A stretch of 52,862 bases of DNA. Source: Massilia sp. Root335. Lineage in GTDB: Bacteria; Pseudomonadota; Gammaproteobacteria; Burkholderiales; Burkholderiaceae_D. The notes below the pieces were generated by a model. It saw nothing but the letters and a program-made list of their open reading frames with translations. It had not been told where the DNA came from and did no database searches. The translations under genes were made by a program, and so were the position numbers. Where the stretch lies: NCBI RefSeq assembly GCF_001425685.1, contig NZ_LMCY01000029.1:5112-57973 (forward strand), written 5' to 3'. Below, in pieces: positions 1 to 8,849 of this stretch (positions are counted from its first letter, which is position 1; each line of letters opens with the position of its first letter).

Positions 1-1
1 T

Positions 2-265
2 GGCACCCATGATTTCGAGTGGGGTTTCGTGGGCACGCCGAAAGATGTCGCCAACCCGCCGGAGTTTGGTGCCGCCATGTTCACCAAGGTCGAGCACAAC
101 ACGGTTGGCGCCGCCAAAGCCGCGTCGCTCAGCGACGACGAGGCGGTCGCGCTATGGGACAAACTGCTCTCGGGCATGAAATTCCGCGTCAAAGTCCCTG
201 GTGCGCCGGAAGGTTCGTACTACATACCGCCAGGTAAAACCGACACTGCCGCTGCTGGCCAGTGA
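2..265 (+). CDS. Hypothetical protein, C-terminal part, possibly T6SS immunity (Tli4-like)
   Basis: The reading frame is open at the left edge of the window, so only the last 87 or so residues are present and the true start lies outside. The visible part has an F-x-W-G-F segment followed by a stretch ending in LSDDEAVALWDKLLSGMKF. A block of the type 'LS-D-E-A-ALWD-LL-S-' near the C-terminus reminds me of the Tli4-type T6SS immunity proteins of Burkholderiales. The PAAR gene 42 bp downstream on the same strand supports a type VI secretion context. The family call is from memory and weak, but the coding call is firm: the frame is open throughout and composition is normal for the window. Confidence 0.55.
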   Translation, partial: GTHDFEWGFVGTPKDVANPPEFGAAMFTKVEHNTVGAAKAASLSDDEAVALWDKLLSGMKFRVKVPGAPEGSYYIPPGKTDTAAAGQ

Positions 266-307
266 TGGTCGAAGCGCAAACGCTGCTCGGGAACAAACAG
301 GACAAAC

Positions 308-562
308 ATGAAGCATCAAGGACGCGGTGTCATTCGCCTCAACGATAAAACCGATCACGGCGGTCAGGTCATCAGCGCAAGCTCGGGTACGACCGTGATG
401 GGCGTGGTCGCGGCGCTTCAAGATGACATGACGTACTGCCCCAAGTGCAAGGGCAATTTCGCGATCAAGCCGGACGGTGCCGGGGCCCGGCACCAAGGCA
501 AGCCGTATGCCTATGACGGAGACGAGACCGAATGCGGCGCCCGGTTGATAACCTCGTTATGA
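308..562 (+). CDS. PAAR domain protein (T6SS spike tip)
   Basis: This 84-residue protein has the form of a stand-alone PAAR protein: a glycine-rich start (GVIRLNDKTDHGGQV), an S-S-G-T-T turn, a hydrophobic MGVVAAL segment, then a CPKC pair and a late Cys near the C-terminus. PAAR proteins cap the VgrG spike of type VI secretion systems, bind one metal ion at the tip and help recruit effectors. It has no C-terminal effector extension, so it is a bare tip. An AGGA ribosome-binding sequence precedes the ATG. The preceding partial gene may be an immunity protein. No VgrG or sheath gene is in view, so this could be an orphan vgrG-type island whose rest lies to the left. Confidence 0.8.
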   Translation: MKHQGRGVIRLNDKTDHGGQVISASSGTTVMGVVAALQDDMTYCPKCKGNFAIKPDGAGARHQGKPYAYDGDETECGARLITSL

Positions 563-668
563 CCAGCATCACAAGGTAACCGGGGTTGCAAACTCACCGG
601 TCTCCGCGGGCGTGAGAGCGCTCATGCCTGCGGATCCTGCGCTTGCCGAGGCGGCAGGGTGATTGCGT

Positions 669-2240
669 TCAGCCGCGCGCGAGCGCGAGCCGTCCGTGGC
701 CGGCGGGTGCGCCGAGCGCGTGTCCGGCCGTCAGCTTGAACTGCGCCAGCGCGCCCGACAACTGTTCCGTCTGCTCCGCCAGCGATTCCGCCGCGGCCGA
801 CGCTTCCTCGACCAGGGCCGAGTTCTGCTGGGTCATCTGGTCCATGTCGTCGATGGCGCGCCCGATCTGCTCGATGCCTTCGGCCTGGCGCTGGCCCGCG
901 ACGCTGATCTCGGCCATGATGTCGTGCACCTTGCGGACCGAGGCGACGATCTGTTCCATCGTCGTGCCCGCTTCGTCGACGAGCGCGCTGCCGGCGTCGA
1001 CCTTGGCGACGGAGTCGCCGATCAGCTGCTTGATTTCCTTGGCCGCCGCGGCCGAGCGCTGCGCCAGGTTGCGCACCTCGCCCGCGACGACGGCGAAGCC
1101 GCGGCCCTGTTCGCCGGCTCGCGCCGCTTCCACGGCCGCGTTCAGGGCCAGGATGTTCGTCTGGAAGGCGATGCCGTCGATCACGGAAATGATTTCGACG
1201 ATCTGCTTGGCGGACGCGTTGATGGCGCCCATGGTGCTCACCACGTTGCCGACCACTTCGCCGCCGCGGGTGGCGATGTCGGTGGCCGAGACGACGAGCG
1301 AGTTGGCCTGGTTCGTGTTGGCGGCGTTCGTGCGCACGGTTTCCGTCAGCGATTCGACGGCGCGCGTCGTGTGCTCCAGGCTGCCCGCCTGCGATTCCGT
1401 GCGGCTGGCCAGGTCGGCGTTGCCGCTGGCGATTTCGGCGCTGGCCGTGGCGATGGTCTCGGCCGACGTCTTGATGCCGGATACCATCGTTGCCAGGCGC
1501 GTGCGCATTTCCTGCAGCGCGGCCAGCAGGCTGTGCTGGTCACCGGCGTCGAGGCGGATCTCCATCGACAGGTCGCCGGCGGCGACTGCACGCGTGATCT
1601 CGCGCGCGTATTCCGGTTCGCCGCCCAGCTGTTGCCAGATGGTGCGGATGACGAACCACGACACGCCGATGAGGGTCGCGATCACGATCAGTGCCGTGAG
1701 AATGGTGACGGACAGCACGCGGCGCACGCTCGACGCGCTTTGTGCGATGCCGTCCTTGAATTGTTGCTGGGCCTGCTCGTTGAACTTGGCGACGTCGGCG
1801 TTGAGCACGGTCAGCGCGCTCTGCATGCGCTGCACGGTGGCCTGCGGGTCGCCCTTCTCGAGTTCCAGCATGATCTTGGCGGCCGAGAGGGCCGGCGCAT
1901 AATAATCCTCGAATTCCTTCGAGAGGCGCTTGCCGGTTGCATCCATGCCCGGAATCCTGGTGACTTCGGCCAGTTTGGCGCGGACCTTGTTCGCCTGTTC
2001 GCCGATCTGGGGGACGCGGGCCTTGTCGCCTTCGGAAACGGCATCGCGCAGACCGTCGGTGATGCCCTGCAGGTCGGCCGTCAGCGATTTCGCCGTGCCC
2101 AGCGCCGGGTAATCGACGGCCTCGGTCGTGTGGATCGAGTCCAGGGCGCCGCTGGCGATGCTGGCGGAAACCGCCACGCCGAGGCCGAAGATGATGGTCG
2201 AGATGACCGGGAGTGCCCAGATCTTGCGCTTGATGCTCAT
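669..2240 (-). CDS. Methyl-accepting chemotaxis protein
   Basis: The 523-residue protein has standard chemoreceptor layout. TM1 is at about 8-30, a helical periplasmic sensor of about 145 residues (four-helix-bundle size) follows, then TM2 at about 176-198, HAMP at about 199-252 and a long cytoplasmic coiled coil. The conserved signalling tip is seen at about 355-395 (IDGIAFQTNILALNAAVEAA, then GRGFAVVAGEVRNLA). It would couple ligand sensing in the periplasm to CheA/CheW. The C-terminus ends in GHGRLALARG and lacks the NWETF-type CheR/CheB tether. GAGGAAA precedes the ATG. It is the last gene of a porin / PstS-like / MCP set on the minus strand, which suggests that its ligand is handled by the two upstream gene products. 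Confidence 0.95.
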   Translation of the reverse strand: MSIKRKIWALPVISTIIFGLGVAVSASIASGALDSIHTTEAVDYPALGTAKSLTADLQGITDGLRDAVSEGDKARVPQIGEQANKVRAKLAEVTRIPGMDATGKRLSKEFEDYYAPALSAAKIMLELEKGDPQATVQRMQSALTVLNADVAKFNEQAQQQFKDGIAQSASSVRRVLSVTILTALIVIATLIGVSWFVIRTIWQQLGGEPEYAREITRAVAAGDLSMEIRLDAGDQHSLLAALQEMRTRLATMVSGIKTSAETIATASAEIASGNADLASRTESQAGSLEHTTRAVESLTETVRTNAANTNQANSLVVSATDIATRGGEVVGNVVSTMGAINASAKQIVEIISVIDGIAFQTNILALNAAVEAARAGEQGRGFAVVAGEVRNLAQRSAAAAKEIKQLIGDSVAKVDAGSALVDEAGTTMEQIVASVRKVHDIMAEISVAGQRQAEGIEQIGRAIDDMDQMTQQNSALVEEASAAAESLAEQTEQLSGALAQFKLTAGHALGAPAGHGRLALARG

Positions 2241-2310
2241 GATGCCGTTTCCTCTGAATTCAACAGCCCGCCGCCGGACAGGCCGGGGGCGGGCGGGTGG
2301 ATGGTGACGC

Positions 2311-2715
2311 TTACGGTGTGTAGATCACTTTGACCGTGGCGTCGACCGCGCTCTTTTCGATGTAGCCGATGGCCTTGGGGTCGCTCGCCACCATCTTCTT
2401 GACGGCGGCGCTGTCCGCGGCTTCCTTGGGCATCGTGGCCTTGCCGGTGAACACCAGCTTGGACCACAGGGACTTGACCTGGGACGCGTCCTTGTCCGTC
2501 ACCTTCTTGTAGAACTCGGCGCGGACCGGGGTGCCTTCCGGCTGGTCGATCGGGCTCATGGCGCTCGACCGGCCCAGGAAAAACTGTGCGACCTGGTCTT
2601 TCGTCATCGACGACTCGGCCGCCTTGGGATTCGCCACGACCACGACCTCCGCCATGGCCGGCAGGGTGAGCAGCAGTGCGGCGGCGGCGATGCCTGTCTT
2701 GATCAGATGTTTCAT
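2311..2715 (-). CDS. Small PstS-like periplasmic phosphate-binding family protein
   Basis: This is a 134-residue secreted protein with a clear Sec signal (cleavage expected after LPAMA, residue 22). The mature part has the pattern of truncated phosphate-ABC substrate-binding proteins: VVVANPKAAES, K-D-Q-V-AQFFLG, then W-x-K-LVFTGK-T-P and a late 'DPKAIGYIEKSAVD' segment. It is far shorter than full PstS (about 320-350 residues), so it probably keeps only one lobe. A strong AAGGAGAGG site overlaps the TAA stop of the upstream porin gene, so the two genes are very likely translationally coupled. No transporter permease or ATPase is nearby, so it is more likely a sensor or scaffold for the downstream chemoreceptor than part of an uptake pump (inference). 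Confidence 0.85.
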   Translation of the reverse strand: MKHLIKTGIAAAALLLTLPAMAEVVVVANPKAAESSMTKDQVAQFFLGRSSAMSPIDQPEGTPVRAEFYKKVTDKDASQVKSLWSKLVFTGKATMPKEAADSAAVKKMVASDPKAIGYIEKSAVDATVKVIYTP

Positions 2716-2725
2716 CGACCTCTCC

Positions 2726-3973
2726 TTAGAACACGAAGTCGAGCGCGACGGCGCCGACGTTGACCGGACCGTGGAAGCCCGGCTGTGCGTTGATCAGCAG
2801 GCCGCTCGCCTGGTTCGGGCGCACGTGGTCGAACTGCACCTTCAACGCCAGCGAACGGTAGAAGTCCCAGCGCACGCCGATCGTGTCGGTCTGCTGCTCG
2901 CCCTGGCTCACGCCGGTGTAGCGCAGGCTCGAGACGATGCCGGACAGCGCGGCCAGCGTCGGCGTGCACGCGGCCGGGTAGCCGGCCGGGCAGGCCGCCG
3001 GCATGCCGTTGTTGACGCTGCCGTCGATCGTCAGCCGGGCGTGGCTGTAGTACGGCAGGAACTTGCCGATGCGATAGCCGCCCATCACGTACCACGACGT
3101 CGTGTCGTTGATGTAGCTGTCGGTCTTGCGCTTCGCGTACTCGCTCTGCACGACGACGTCGTTCCAGTCGAGCGTCGCGCCGAGGGACGTGAACGAGGCC
3201 TTCTTGTCGTGCACGTCGATGTCGGAGGCGAGCTGGGCCGCCTGCGGGATCCGGTAGCCGGCGCCGACGGCGTTCAGCGAGTTCAGCAACGTCGTCAGCG
3301 ACGTCGAGCCGTTCAGCGTCAGGCGACCGTCGACGCGGCCGAAGCGCACCGTCAGCGGGCCGTGTTCGGCCACGAGGTTCAGCGCGGTCAGGCGGTGGCC
3401 GTCCAGGCTGGGACCGCCGGCGATGTCGACCTTGCTCTTGCCGACGGCGAACTGGGCGGTGTACGTCGTGTCGCCATAGCTGTGCTGCCAGGTGACGTCG
3501 GCGCCGTCGACCGTGTTGAACAGCATCTGCGAATACATCTCGGCCGGCGGACGGAGCATCGTGTTGGCGTAGCCGACGTTACGGTAGTCCGAAATCATGA
3601 ACGCCGGTACGCCCATGCGGCCGACGCGGATCGCCACGTCGTCCGAGACCTTGGCCTTGGCGAAGGCCCAGGCCAGCTCGGCGCCGAAGTCGTCCTGCGC
3701 GTCCTTGCGCACGAGGCCCTGGCCCGTGACGGACAGCCAGCTGTTGACGGCGTAGTCGGCCTGCACGCCGAAGTTGGAGTCGACGCCGGTGGTGACGTCC
3801 TTGGTGGCGCCGCTGGCCTGGTTCGGACGGGCGAACTCGGCTTTGTCGGTATTGTTCCAGGTAAGGGCACCGGTGCCGAAGCCGCTGATGCGGACGGCGG
3901 AAGCGTTCTGCGCGAATGCGCAAGGCGCGGCAAAAGACAAGGCGAGCGCACTCGCGATGATGCGTTTTTTCAT
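2726..3973 (-). CDS. Outer-membrane porin-like protein
   Basis: The 415-residue protein has a Sec signal (MKKRII... cleaved near AFA/QNA, residue 21). The mature protein has alternating beta-strand composition with frequent Gly and aromatic residues. It starts VRISGFGTGALTW and ends in the aromatic strand VALDFVF, which suits recognition by the BAM complex. The form resembles the DcaP/porin_4-like porins of betaproteobacteria, but I cannot assign a substrate. It is first in the operon with the PstS-like protein and the chemoreceptor. Upstream, 3974-4191 is AT-richer and should hold the promoter. The pairing with a phosphate-binding-family protein hints at an anion substrate, which is inference only. 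Confidence 0.85.
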   Translation of the reverse strand: MKKRIIASALALSFAAPCAFAQNASAVRISGFGTGALTWNNTDKAEFARPNQASGATKDVTTGVDSNFGVQADYAVNSWLSVTGQGLVRKDAQDDFGAELAWAFAKAKVSDDVAIRVGRMGVPAFMISDYRNVGYANTMLRPPAEMYSQMLFNTVDGADVTWQHSYGDTTYTAQFAVGKSKVDIAGGPSLDGHRLTALNLVAEHGPLTVRFGRVDGRLTLNGSTSLTTLLNSLNAVGAGYRIPQAAQLASDIDVHDKKASFTSLGATLDWNDVVVQSEYAKRKTDSYINDTTSWYVMGGYRIGKFLPYYSHARLTIDGSVNNGMPAACPAGYPAACTPTLAALSGIVSSLRYTGVSQGEQQTDTIGVRWDFYRSLALKVQFDHVRPNQASGLLINAQPGFHGPVNVGAVALDFVF

Positions 3974-4191
3974 GGGATTGACCTGCTGAAGACTGCGGGT
4001 GGACGGTTTTTGTTATAGAGACACTACCGAGGCGATGGGCTGGGCCGCGTAACGAATCTGTAATAAATTGTAGAGCGGCCAGAAAAAATGCTGCAAGGAA
4101 AATACGCGAATAATCACTCTACTCTAGGGATAAATGCCGCCTTTTGTTGCAGCAATCTGACAGCGAGCGCTATCAGATTTAAATGATGTTT

Positions 4192-4749
4192 TTAATTCCA
4201 CCAGTGCGACGTCGTGCCGGCTTCCGGCAGGCGCGCCTGCCTGGCCTCGTGCACGATGCCGGCCTCGACGGCCTGTTCGGCCGTGTAGATGCGGGAGCAT
4301 GCCGTCAGGTAGGACCGGATGTCGTGGGCATCCGGCGCGCCGCGGGTGGCGTCCTCGAAGATGGCGGCGTAGCGCTCGGCGTCGAAGTCGAGGCAGTCGC
4401 GCCATTCGGAAATGCGGGCATGGTCCGCCGCCACGAGGTTGCCGAAGCCCCAGTGCAGGGGATGGATGAGGAAGCGCGTGCCCGGGCAGGCGTAACGTTG
4501 CGTCCCGGCCAGGAAGATCGCCACGCCGACGGATTCCACGCTGCCCACGTTCCACGTCGTCAGCGGCAGCGGCAACGATTTCAGGAAGTAGTACAGGGCG
4601 AAGCCGGCCGTCATGTTGCCGCCTTCTGTCGACATGTGCAGCTCGATCTCGGTCGCGCCGCTCTGCAGCGCCTGCAGGCACAGGTTGCGCACGGTGCACG
4701 CCGAGTTCGCGTTGATCGGTCCGATGAAATGAACGATGTGCAATGCCAT
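4192..4749 (-). CDS. ClpP-like serine protease, stand-alone
   Basis: The 185-residue protein has the ClpP/crotonase fold signatures. STEGGNMTAG matches the ClpP oxyanion strand, GSVESVG carries the candidate nucleophile Ser73, and FLIHPLHWG carries His96 where ClpP has its catalytic His. The place where ClpP has the triad Asp (before an F-[LM]-S-A block) reads SRIYTA here, so the third triad member looks replaced or moved. I chose the start at 4749 because GGGAGG lies just upstream and MALHIVHFIGPI is a typical beginning; an upstream ATG at 4863 would add 38 residues of unlike composition. No clpX or clpA is adjacent, so it is not the housekeeping ClpP. It is divergent from xdhA. Confidence 0.8.
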   Translation of the reverse strand: MALHIVHFIGPINANSACTVRNLCLQALQSGATEIELHMSTEGGNMTAGFALYYFLKSLPLPLTTWNVGSVESVGVAIFLAGTQRYACPGTRFLIHPLHWGFGNLVAADHARISEWRDCLDFDAERYAAIFEDATRGAPDAHDIRSYLTACSRIYTAEQAVEAGIVHEARQARLPEAGTTSHWWN

Positions 4750-4866
4750 GAAGCCTCCCGGTGACGGCTCAAGCATAGCAAGTTTCGCAATGTTGGCTCG
4801 TTCCGCATTGCGTGCCGCGGACAGGACGGGCATGCTAGGGACGGACGCCGCGCAGGCGCGCACTTC

Positions 4867-4911
4867 GATATTTAAAATATCTGATATTCAAAATCGATAT
4901 TCCGATATATC
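4867..4911. promoter_or_regulatory. AT-rich palindromic region between clpP-like gene and xdhA
   Basis: In otherwise GC-rich DNA this 45-bp stretch is almost pure A/T. It holds a 15-bp near-perfect palindrome (GATATT-TAA-AATATC, 4867-4881) and further GATAT half-sites at about 4883, 4896 and 4904. It lies between two divergent genes, about 75-115 bp upstream of xdhA. The arrangement suits an operator cluster for a regulator of purine catabolism, but no known box is matched with certainty. Confidence 0.5.
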
Positions 4912-4983
4912 TGGCCCGACCCCCGGTGCTAATCTTGTAGCCAGTCAGTCATATTTTCACAGTGTCCTTTCCGAACCGAGGCG

Positions 4984-6492
4984 ATGATGTCCACTCCGAT
5001 CCGATTTTTCTACCGCGGCGCCGTCCATGAAGTGAACGACGTCGCGCCGACGCAGACCATCCTGCAGCACCTGCGCGAGGACTTGCACTGCACCGGCACC
5101 AAGGAAGGCTGCGCCGAAGGCGACTGCGGTGCCTGCACCGTCGTGCTCGGATCGCTCGAAAACGGCGAGCTGCAGATGCGGTCCGTGAATTCCTGCATCC
5201 AGTTCACGCCCACGCTGGACGGCAAGGCCTTGTTCACCGTCGAGGACCTGGCGCAGAAGGACGGTGCGCTGCACCCCGTGCAGCAGGCCCTCGTCGAATG
5301 CCACGGTTCGCAATGCGGCTTCTGCACGCCGGGCTTCGCCATGTCGCTGTGGGGCCTGTACCTCAAGCAGGAAGGCCGCGAGCCGAGCCGCTGCGAGATC
5401 GACGATACCCTGTCCGGCAACCTGTGCCGCTGCACGGGCTACCGTCCCATCATCGACGCCGCCAGGCGCATGGTGACCCTGCCGCCCGCGGAATTCGACC
5501 GCAACGCCGTCACCAAGCAGCTGCGCGCCCTGCAGCGCGACGCCGGCGCCACCTACACGTACGAAGGCCAGACCTTCCACGCGCCGCGCACGATGGACGA
5601 ACTGGTCGCCGTGCGCGCCGCGCATCCGAAGGCGACGATCCTGGCCGGTTCGACCGACGTCGGCCTGTGGGTCACGAAGCAGATGCGCGAACTGACCGAC
5701 ATCATCTACCTGGGCCACGTGGCCGAGCTGAAGACCCTGCGCGAGCAGGACGGCTTCATCGAGATCGGCGCCGGCATCTCCCTCGAGGACGCGTACGCCG
5801 CCATCTGCAAGCATTACGACGCCGAGCTGGGCGAGTTGTGGCAGCGCTTCGCGTCGCTCCCGATCCGCAACGCCGGCACCCTGGGCGGCAACGTCGCCAA
5901 CGGCTCGCCGATCGGCGACTCGATGCCGTGGCTGATCGCGCTCGGCAGCGAACTGGTGCTGCGCGGTCCGGACGGCGAGCGCACCATGCCGCTCGAAAGC
6001 TTCTACCTGGGCTACCAGGTCAAGGACTGGCGCGACGGCGAATTCGTGCAGGCCGTGCGCGTGCCGCTGCCGCGCAAGAACGTGGCGTTCCGCACCTATA
6101 AGCTGGCCAAGCGCTTCGACCAGGACATCTCGGCCGTGTGCGCCGCCTTCGCCTTCACGCTGGACGACGGCGTCGTGGCCGATGCGCGCATCGCGTTCGG
6201 CGGCATGGCCGCGACGCCCAAGCGCGCGGCGCAGGCCGAGGCAGTATTGAATGGCCGCGCCTGGGACGAGGCCGCGCTGAAGGAAGCGATGGAAGCGCTG
6301 GCGCGGGATTACGCGCCGCTGTCCGACATGCGCGCGTCGAGCGCCTACCGCATGAAGACCGCGCAGAACCTGCTGCGCCGCTACTGGCTCGAAACGCGCA
6401 AGGACAATCCGCTGCCGACTTGCGCAGTCAACCCGTTCGCGAAGGCAGGAACGAAAAGCGCAACGACATCCGCCACCGACGCAGTGGCCTGA
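4984..6492 (+). CDS. xdhA: Xanthine dehydrogenase small subunit (2Fe-2S and FAD)
   Basis: This 502-residue subunit passes electrons from the molybdenum centre to NAD. The N-terminal plant-type ferredoxin domain has Cys43, Cys48, Cys51 and Cys71. The second [2Fe-2S] domain has Cys111/Cys114 (CGFC) and Cys148/Cys150 (CRC, then TGYRPI). The FAD domain at about 195-370 shows LAGSTDVGLWV and IRNAGTLGGNVANGSPIGD, and the C-terminal flavoprotein domain follows. Two ATGs are adjacent. GAGG sits only 2 nt from the first but 5 nt from the second (4987), so translation may really begin at 4987. It leads the xdhA-xdhB-xdhC-guaD operon. The reaction is hypoxanthine to xanthine to urate in the cytoplasm. 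Confidence 0.97.
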   Translation: MMSTPIRFFYRGAVHEVNDVAPTQTILQHLREDLHCTGTKEGCAEGDCGACTVVLGSLENGELQMRSVNSCIQFTPTLDGKALFTVEDLAQKDGALHPVQQALVECHGSQCGFCTPGFAMSLWGLYLKQEGREPSRCEIDDTLSGNLCRCTGYRPIIDAARRMVTLPPAEFDRNAVTKQLRALQRDAGATYTYEGQTFHAPRTMDELVAVRAAHPKATILAGSTDVGLWVTKQMRELTDIIYLGHVAELKTLREQDGFIEIGAGISLEDAYAAICKHYDAELGELWQRFASLPIRNAGTLGGNVANGSPIGDSMPWLIALGSELVLRGPDGERTMPLESFYLGYQVKDWRDGEFVQAVRVPLPRKNVAFRTYKLAKRFDQDISAVCAAFAFTLDDGVVADARIAFGGMAATPKRAAQAEAVLNGRAWDEAALKEAMEALARDYAPLSDMRASSAYRMKTAQNLLRRYWLETRKDNPLPTCAVNPFAKAGTKSATTSATDAVA

Positions 6493-6502
6493 GGAGAACA
6501 TC

Positions 6503-8848
6503 ATGAACGACGCAGGATCCCCCGCACTGACCAAGGCCGCCTGGGCGCAGGTCGGTCTCGGAAAAGCACATGAATCGGCCCGGCTGCACGTGCTCGGCCA
6601 GGCCGACTACACGGACGACATCCCCGAGGTGCGCGGCACCTTGCACGCCGCGCTCGGCCTGTCGAGCAAGGCGCATGCGCGCATCGTCGACATCGACTTC
6701 GCCGGCGTGCTGGCCAGCCGCGGCGTGCGCGCCGTGCTCACCGCCAAGGACATCCCCGGCACCAACGACTGCGGTCCCATCGTCCACGACGATCCAATCC
6801 TCGCGGATGGCCTCGTGCAGTACATCGGCCAGCCGATCTTCGTCGTCATCGCCGACAGCCACGACCTGGCACGGCGCGCCGTCCGCAAGGTCAAGGTCGA
6901 GTACGAGGAACTGCCCGCGATCCTGACCCCGCAGGCCGCGCGCGCAGCCGGCTCGTTCGTGCTGCCGCCGATGCGCCTGACGCGCGGCGACGCCGAGACC
7001 GCGTTCGAGCGCGCGCCGAACCGCGTGAAGGGCGAGCTGCACGTCGGCGGCCAGGAGCAGTTCTACCTGGAAGGCCAGATCTCGTACGCCATCCCGCAGG
7101 AAAACGACGGCATGCTCGTGCTGTGCTCCACGCAGCACCCGAGCGAGATGCAGCACGTCGTGGCGCATGCCTTGAACCTGCATTCGCACAACGTCGTCGT
7201 CGAGTGCCGCCGCATGGGCGGCGGCTTTGGCGGCAAGGAATCGCAGTCGGCGCTGTGGGCCGCCTGCGCGTCGATCGCGGCGAAACGCCTGAACCGCGCC
7301 GTCAAATTGCGCGCCGACCGCGACGACGACATGATGGTCACCGGCAAGCGCCACTGCTTCCACTACCTGTACGAAGTGGGCTACGACGACAGCGGCCGCA
7401 TCGTCGCGGCGAAGGTCGACATGGTGAGCCGCGCCGGCTTCTCGGCCGACCTGTCCGGCCCCGTTGCTACCCGCGCCATCTGCCACTTCGACAACACCTA
7501 TTACCTGTCCGACTGCGACATCCGCGCGGCGGCCGGCAAGACGAATACCCAGTCGAATACGGCGTTCCGCGGCTTCGGCGGTCCGCAGGGCGCCATCGCG
7601 ATCGAGTACATCATCGACGAGATCGCGCGCAACCTGGGCCAGGATGCGCTCGACATCCGCAAGCTGAATTTCTACGACAAGATCGACCGCAACGTCACGC
7701 CGTACGGCCAGCCGGTCGTCGACAACGTGATCCACGAACTGGTGGCCCAGCTGGAAGAGACGAGCGAATACCGCGCGCGCCGCCAGGCCGTCGAGGCGCA
7801 CAACAGCACGAGCCCCGTGCTGAAGAAGGGCCTCGCGCTGACGCCGCTGAAATTCGGCATCGCCTTCAACGTCACGCACCTGAACCAGGCCGGCGCGCTC
7901 GTGCACGTGTACGTGGACGGCTCCATCCTCGTCAACCACGGCGGCACGGAGATGGGGCAGGGCGTCAACACCAAGGTGATGCAGGTCGTGGCGCACGAAC
8001 TGGGCGTCGATCTCACCCGCGTGCGCATCGCCGCGACCAATACGAGCAAGGTCGCCAACACGTCGGCGACGGCCGCATCGACGGGCGCCGACCTGAACGG
8101 CAAGGCGGCCCAGGACGCGGCCCGCCAGATCCGCGAGCGCCTCGCAAGCTTCGCCGCCAGGCAGTACGGCGGCGCCGCCGACGACGTGCGCTTCGTCGCC
8201 GACACCGTGTTCGCGAACGGCCAGGAAATCCCGTTCGGGGAACTGGTCGCCAAGGCCTACCTGGCCCGCGTGCAGCTGTGGTCGGACGGCTTCTACGCCA
8301 CGCCGAACCTGAGCTGGGACCCGAAGTCGATGACGGGCAATCCGTTCTTCTACTTCGCATACGGCGCGGCCGTGTCGGAGGTCGTCGTCGACACCCTGAC
8401 GGGCGAATGGAAACTGCTGCGCGTCGACGCGCTGTACGACGCCGGCAACTCGCTGAACCCCGCGATCGACATCGGCCAGGTCGAAGGCGCCTTCATCCAG
8501 GGCATGGGCTGGCTGACGACGGAAGAATTGTGGTGGAACGGCCAGGGCAAGCTGATGACGCACGCGCCGTCCACGTACAAGATCCCGGGCGTGTCGGACT
8601 GCCCGGAAGACTTTACCGTGCGCCTGTTCGAGAACCGCAACGTGGCCGATTCGATCCACCGCTCGAAAGCCGTCGGCGAGCCGCCGCTGCTGCTGCCGTT
8701 CTCCGTGTTCCTCGCGATCCGCGACGCCATCTCGGCCGTCGGCGGGCACAAGGTGAACCCGCCGCTGCGCGCGCCGGCGACGAGCGAGGCGATCCTCGAC
8801 GCCGTCTCCTTCGTCGAACACGCCGTGCAGGAATCCCGGGCGGCCTGA
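6503..8848 (+). CDS. xdhB: Xanthine dehydrogenase molybdopterin-binding subunit
   Basis: The 781-residue catalytic subunit carries the molybdenum cofactor and hydroxylates hypoxanthine and xanthine. Visible family motifs are GGGFGGKE (about residue 240), AFRGFGGPQG (about 355), TEMGQGVNTKV (about 485) and GEPPLL (about 726), whose Glu is the catalytic base in characterised enzymes. Length matches the bacterial XdhB of two-subunit enzymes. A TGAGGAGA ribosome-binding site overlaps the xdhA stop codon, which suggests coupled translation. The xdhC start lies 1 bp after its stop. Confidence 0.97.
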   Translation: MNDAGSPALTKAAWAQVGLGKAHESARLHVLGQADYTDDIPEVRGTLHAALGLSSKAHARIVDIDFAGVLASRGVRAVLTAKDIPGTNDCGPIVHDDPILADGLVQYIGQPIFVVIADSHDLARRAVRKVKVEYEELPAILTPQAARAAGSFVLPPMRLTRGDAETAFERAPNRVKGELHVGGQEQFYLEGQISYAIPQENDGMLVLCSTQHPSEMQHVVAHALNLHSHNVVVECRRMGGGFGGKESQSALWAACASIAAKRLNRAVKLRADRDDDMMVTGKRHCFHYLYEVGYDDSGRIVAAKVDMVSRAGFSADLSGPVATRAICHFDNTYYLSDCDIRAAAGKTNTQSNTAFRGFGGPQGAIAIEYIIDEIARNLGQDALDIRKLNFYDKIDRNVTPYGQPVVDNVIHELVAQLEETSEYRARRQAVEAHNSTSPVLKKGLALTPLKFGIAFNVTHLNQAGALVHVYVDGSILVNHGGTEMGQGVNTKVMQVVAHELGVDLTRVRIAATNTSKVANTSATAASTGADLNGKAAQDAARQIRERLASFAARQYGGAADDVRFVADTVFANGQEIPFGELVAKAYLARVQLWSDGFYATPNLSWDPKSMTGNPFFYFAYGAAVSEVVVDTLTGEWKLLRVDALYDAGNSLNPAIDIGQVEGAFIQGMGWLTTEELWWNGQGKLMTHAPSTYKIPGVSDCPEDFTVRLFENRNVADSIHRSKAVGEPPLLLPFSVFLAIRDAISAVGGHKVNPPLRAPATSEAILDAVSFVEHAVQESRAA

Positions 8849-8849
8849 C

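Noticed and set aside
663..2333. Plus-strand frames antisense to the chemoreceptor gene
   Set aside because: Low-complexity Arg/Gly/Asp translation; the minus strand gives a textbook chemoreceptor.
4912..4983. Purine riboswitch before xdhA
   Set aside because: No aptamer-like three-way junction or conserved purine-riboswitch bases could be traced in the short leader.
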